From: Dyadobacter fermentans
GTDB taxonomy: Bacteria > Bacteroidota > Bacteroidia > Cytophagales > Spirosomataceae
Length of the DNA: 39,377 nt
Reading direction: 5' to 3'
NCBI RefSeq assembly: GCF_019924045.1
Contig: NZ_JAHXBN010000031.1
Span: 1-39,377, forward strand
A model generated the notes under the pieces. That model was not told the origin of the DNA. It saw only the letters and a list, made by a program, of their open reading frames with translations, and did not search any database. Positions 39,317 through 39,377 of this stretch are shown here, piece by piece (the stretch's first letter is position 1; every line of letters begins with the position of its first letter). The position numbers were made by a program, and so were the translations under genes.

Positions 39317-39377
39317 CTGATTAACTGGCGGCCGAAGGCAAAAAATGCGGTAGAAGCGGGTTCAAAATTAGTAAATA
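39268..39377. mobile_element. Terminal region of an IS21-family-like insertion sequence (partial, runs off the window)
   Basis: Two copies of TTGACCACCTGATT occur at 39285-39298 and 39309-39322, a 24-bp period, with related flanks. Tandem terminal repeats containing GGTGGTCAA are characteristic of IS21-family ends, and TGGG at 39268 would give the expected TG tip. The boundary coincides with the loss of relaxase homology. The istA/istB genes would lie to the right of the window, so the family call rests on the end only. Confidence 0.6.

Noticed and set aside
1..39377. Search by eye for tRNA, rRNA and CRISPR arrays
   Set aside because: No cloverleaf-like sequence, rRNA segment or regularly spaced repeat-spacer array was seen; a dedicated scan was not possible.

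Overview
The window looks like a chromosome segment of a Bacteroidota bacterium, probably order Cytophagales (Dyadobacter/Spirosoma-like). The evidence is the family content: an arm-domain tyrosine recombinase without the usual first catalytic Arg, DUF389, lipoproteins with acidic residues just after the Cys, a Bacteroidota-type lipoprotein of the WP(G/E)..G.W family, a DUF6922/AbiEii locus and an ArdA/HEPN/XRE accessory block. Shine-Dalgarno sequences are mostly absent and some genes appear to use TTG starts. The genus is an inference from family resemblance.

Layout. 1-1510: recombinase gene preceded by a cluster of three 12-bp repeats. 1.8-4.3 kb: small membrane proteins (two tandem DUF3592-like paralogues, then a leftward set with two DUF3784-like proteins). 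4.4-5.8 kb: AgcS-type Na+:amino acid symporter. 6.4-10.6 kb: potassium locus (short KdpD-like kinase, KdpE-like regulator, Kup transporter, small protein), with the same TTTATA-N5-TTTATA operator-like element before the kinase and before kup. 10.8-12.5 kb: small membrane proteins and an HTH/membrane pair. 12.6-13.9 kb: NhaA. 14.0-18.9 kb: GbsR/MarR regulator plus TolC / HlyD-like / FtsX permease / ATPase efflux operon. 19.0-20.1 kb: an unknown gene and a resolvase-fold protein without its active-site residues. 20.4-22.9 kb and 30.8-33.4 kb: two copies of a three-gene module (lipoprotein with Cys motif and hydrophobic C-terminus; 3-TM small membrane protein; GT7C-like glycosyltransferase). 23.2-30.1 kb: membrane protein, CPA1 antiporter, fused trehalose synthase/phosphatase, lipoprotein, 34-aa membrane peptide, DUF389 protein. 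33.4-39.4 kb: eroded mobile-element block (Xis-like HTH, ArdA, a large non-coding hairpin, HEPN protein, XRE regulator, broken DUF6922/AbiEii toxin-antitoxin pair, 3' end of a relaxase cut by the end of an IS21-like element).

How it fits together. The 4-30 kb core holds ion, pH and osmotic functions (Kup, NhaA, CPA1 antiporter, AgcS, trehalose synthesis) interrupted by accessory modules. The best candidate for an undescribed system is the duplicated lipoprotein / 3-TM protein / glycosyltransferase module. Its architecture resembles a surface-displayed, membrane-active effector with a dedicated small membrane partner. An orphan third copy of the partner lies at 10797-11201 and a possible distant fourth at 12087-12512, as expected of accumulated immunity genes. 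That functional reading is inference; the duplication and the shared motifs are visible in the sequence.
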